Below are positions 5,343 to 6,502 of a DNA stretch of 6,502 nucleotides, piece by piece. The notes beneath the pieces are model-generated. The model saw only the letters and a list, made by a program, of their open reading frames with translations. It did not search any database and was not told the DNA's origin. The translations under genes and the position numbers were made by a program. The DNA comes from Pseudomonadota bacterium (GTDB lineage Bacteria > Pseudomonadota > Alphaproteobacteria > Rhizobiales > Beijerinckiaceae): positions 1 to 6,502 of the forward strand of contig JAEXUU010000413.1 in the NCBI GenBank assembly GCA_023452965.1, read 5' to 3'. Position 1 is the stretch's first letter, and the number at the start of each line of letters is the position of its first letter.

Positions 5343-5864
5343 TCAGGACAGGAAAGCGGGTGAAAGCGGGCGCGCCGTCTTCACCACCGCGACACGGGCC
5401 TGCGGCAGCATCGGGAAGGTGACGAGCGAGATTTCCCAGAGATCGACCTTCTCCAGCCGGCGCAGGCCGGTGCGCGGATCGGTGCGGGCCCGCTCGGAAC
5501 GGAAGCCGATCGAGAGCCCGTCGATCGCGCCGTCGCGCATCAGCGCGTGGATCTCGCGGGCTCGGGCTACAGCGAGCGAAAGCCGGCCACGGACGTGGAG
5601 GCCGCGCGAATCCTCGCGCAGCTCGATCCAGCGCCCGATCGGCTCGGTCGGATCATGCTGCCAGAGCAGCTTGACGCCGCCGGGCCCGCGCCGCGCCAGG
5701 CTGTCGCGGAAGGCACCGGGCTCGACCACGTCCTTGCCGAGATCGGCGATGCGGAACAGGCTGGCATAGCCCTCGAAGGCGCCGTCCGGCTCGATCCGGG
5801 TCAGTGGCCGCGACAGGAACTTCGCCTCCCTGGCAATGGGAGCGCCCCTTTGTGCGAACGTCAT
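5343..5864 (-). CDS. HK97-family prohead protease (GTA g4)
   Basis: A 173-aa maturation protease of the HK97 prohead family (peptidase family U35). It acts inside the procapsid, removing the delta domain of the capsid protein and finally itself. Visible signatures are FEGYASLFRIADLGKDVVEPGAF (residues 30-52), the catalytic-His region KLLWQHDPTEPIG (His70), the catalytic-Ser region DGAIDGLSIGF (Ser118) and LEKVDLWEISLVTFPMLPQA (137-156), which supplies an acidic residue often proposed as the third member. Length is normal and the frame intact, so the head maturation step looks functional. The ATG at 5862-5864 overlaps the previous TGA as ATGA and has AAGGAGG seven bases upstream. This cytoplasmic enzyme is unrelated in fold to the exported serine proteases nearby. 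Confidence 0.95.
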   Translation of the reverse strand: MTFAQRGAPIAREAKFLSRPLTRIEPDGAFEGYASLFRIADLGKDVVEPGAFRDSLARRGPGGVKLLWQHDPTEPIGRWIELREDSRGLHVRGRLSLAVARAREIHALMRDGAIDGLSIGFRSERARTDPRTGLRRLEKVDLWEISLVTFPMLPQARVAVVKTARPLSPAFLS

Positions 5865-6037
5865 CGCCCGCCCTCCTTGCCGGAGCGAGCGCCGCCGTCG
5901 AGGCGCCCCAGCGTCTCGAAGAAGCGCCCGAAAACCTCGCGCGGCGGACCGTCGCTACGTGGCGCACGCGTCCCCGCCGCCGGCCGGCTGATGGCAGGCG
6001 CTGCCCGGGACGGCGATTTCGCGCCGGTCTTGCTCAT
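5861..6037 (-). CDS. Small basic protein of unknown function between portal and prohead protease
   Basis: A 58-aa protein I do not recognise. The first 30 residues are Ser/Ala/Pro/Arg-rich and probably disordered; then comes a short likely helix, PPREVFGRFFETLGRLDGG (residues 31-49), and a charged tail. Its reality is supported by coupling on both sides: its ATG overlaps the stop of the 66-aa membrane protein (ATGA at 6034-6037) and its TGA overlaps the prohead protease start (ATGA at 5861-5864). A longer reading frame upstream to 6256 is out-of-frame translation of neighbours. RcGTA also has a small uncharacterised gene (g3.5) in this interval; equivalence is positional only. There is no signal peptide or membrane segment. 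Confidence 0.7.
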   Translation of the reverse strand: MSKTGAKSPSRAAPAISRPAAGTRAPRSDGPPREVFGRFFETLGRLDGGARSGKEGGR

Positions 6038-6234
6038 GTCTCGTCTCCCTCGTAGCGGGCATTGAAGCGGGCGAACTCGCGGACGAAATCGTCGAAGCGA
6101 CGGTTTGCGGCGACGAGCTCGCGCAGGACGAAAAGCGCGAGCGCCGAGGCGCATAAGGCCCAGAGCAGCAGAGCGAGATGGCCGAGGTCGCCGCGCGCGA
6201 CGATGCCGCCGGCTGCCTGTTCGATGAGGTTCAT
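6034..6234 (-). CDS. Small single-pass membrane protein of GTA cluster
   Basis: A 66-aa protein with one strong transmembrane helix at residues about 18-38 (LGHLALLLWALCASALALFVL), followed by a charged amphipathic segment, RELVAANRRFDDFVREFARFN. More positive charge after the helix suggests a cytoplasmic C-terminus. The ATG at 6232-6234 is supported by GGGAGGAGG just upstream and by the ATGA overlap with the portal stop; the TGA overlaps the next start. It sits where RcGTA has the small g3.5 gene. Function is unknown: membrane anchoring of head assembly or a holin-like role are guesses, and one helix plus a charged tail is not enough to call a holin. Confidence 0.75.
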   Translation of the reverse strand: MNLIEQAAGGIVARGDLGHLALLLWALCASALALFVLRELVAANRRFDDFVREFARFNARYEGDET

Positions 6235-6502
6235 GACGCCTCCTCCCGGCGGCCATAGCCGACCGCCTCGCGCTTCTCGTCGGTGCTGAGGAATTCTGCG
6301 GCCGAAACCCGCCGCCAGAGCGACTCCCGCTCCTCCGCGAGCGCCTCGATCGCGTCGAGATCGGGCTCGAGCGAAAGGTCGTCGCCGAAGGCCGGGCCGA
6401 GCCATTGCGCCAGCGACTGCGCCGTGCGCCTGACCAGCGGGATCAGGGTCTGGCGCCAGAAGGCCCGGTTGGCCTCGGCGAAGTTCGCATGCGTATTGTC
6501 GC
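6231..6502 (-). CDS. GTA portal protein (g3-like), C-terminal fragment
   Basis: The minus strand is open from the right edge to a TGA at 6231-6233, giving the last 89 residues of a protein whose start is outside the window. It begins DNTHANFAEANRAFWRQTLI, then PLVRRTAQSLAQWLGPAFGD, LEPDLDAIEALAEERESLW and AAEFLSTDEKREAVGYG. This is the C-terminal pattern of HK97-type portal proteins: N-Y/H-x-N-F-x-E-A at the edge of the crown/stem region, a tryptophan-containing helix, then the 'L-T/S-x-D-E-K-R' helix near the end. The portal forms the 12-mer ring for DNA packaging at the head vertex. The stop overlaps the small membrane protein start (ATGA), so these genes are probably coupled. Confidence 0.88.
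   Translation of the reverse strand, partial: DNTHANFAEANRAFWRQTLIPLVRRTAQSLAQWLGPAFGDDLSLEPDLDAIEALAEERESLWRRVSAAEFLSTDEKREAVGYGRREEAS

Noticed and set aside
6038..6256. 5' extension of the 58-aa gene
   Set aside because: The extension is Arg-rich out-of-frame translation of the membrane protein and portal end; coupling and position support the start at 6037.
1..6502. tRNA, rRNA, CRISPR array or riboswitch
   Set aside because: No cloverleaf-like segment, regular repeat-spacer pattern or known leader motif was seen; nearly all of the window is coding.

Overview
The window is GC-rich throughout and carries part of a gene transfer agent (GTA) structural cluster of the Rhodobacter capsulatus GTA (RcGTA) type. 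Such domesticated prophages are carried in the chromosomes of many alphaproteobacteria. Protein style and gene order fit an alphaproteobacterium, most likely a Hyphomicrobiales (Rhizobiales) member. The genus cannot be fixed from sequence alone.

Layout: the GTA genes are all on the minus strand and read from right to left. They are the C-terminus of the portal protein (6231-6502), a 66-aa single-helix membrane protein (6034-6234), a 58-aa small protein (5861-6037), the HK97-type prohead protease (5343-5864) and the HK97-fold major capsid protein (4051-5292). After an interruption come the head-tail connector/adaptor (1605-2189), the head-closure/stopper (1252-1593), the DUF3168 tail terminator (845-1255), the major tail tube protein (412-822), the GTA tail assembly chaperone (47-400) and the first codons of a second tail assembly chaperone (1 to about 50). 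This matches RcGTA g3, g3.5, g4, g5, g6, g7, g8, g9, g10 and g10.1. Most junctions are ATGA overlaps or gaps of a few bases with strong Shine-Dalgarno (SD) sequences, which indicates tight translational coupling. Every gene fully inside the window looks intact.

The unusual part is the interval between the capsid and adaptor genes, which are directly adjacent in RcGTA. Here about 1.8 kb on the opposite (+) strand encodes two tandem, diverged chymotrypsin-fold (S1A) serine proteases (2262-3041 and 3151-4026). Each has an intact His-Asp-Ser triad, a Sec signal peptide and four cysteines in the usual two disulfide positions. In both, predicted signal peptidase cleavage would directly expose a VVGG N-terminus, the form that activates this fold, so no separate zymogen step is apparent. 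The pair resembles a prophage 'moron' cargo: foreign to the structural operon, reversed, and probably separately expressed. The first protease has its SD buried in a perfect 9-bp hairpin. The second lacks a clear SD.

Working together: portal, prohead protease and capsid build and mature the head; adaptor, stopper, terminator and tube join head to tail; the chaperones act with the tape measure protein, which lies outside the window. The protease pair would act outside the cytoplasm, so it is more likely linked to envelope remodelling, particle release, recipient interaction or an unrelated host function than to capsid maturation. That role is inference.
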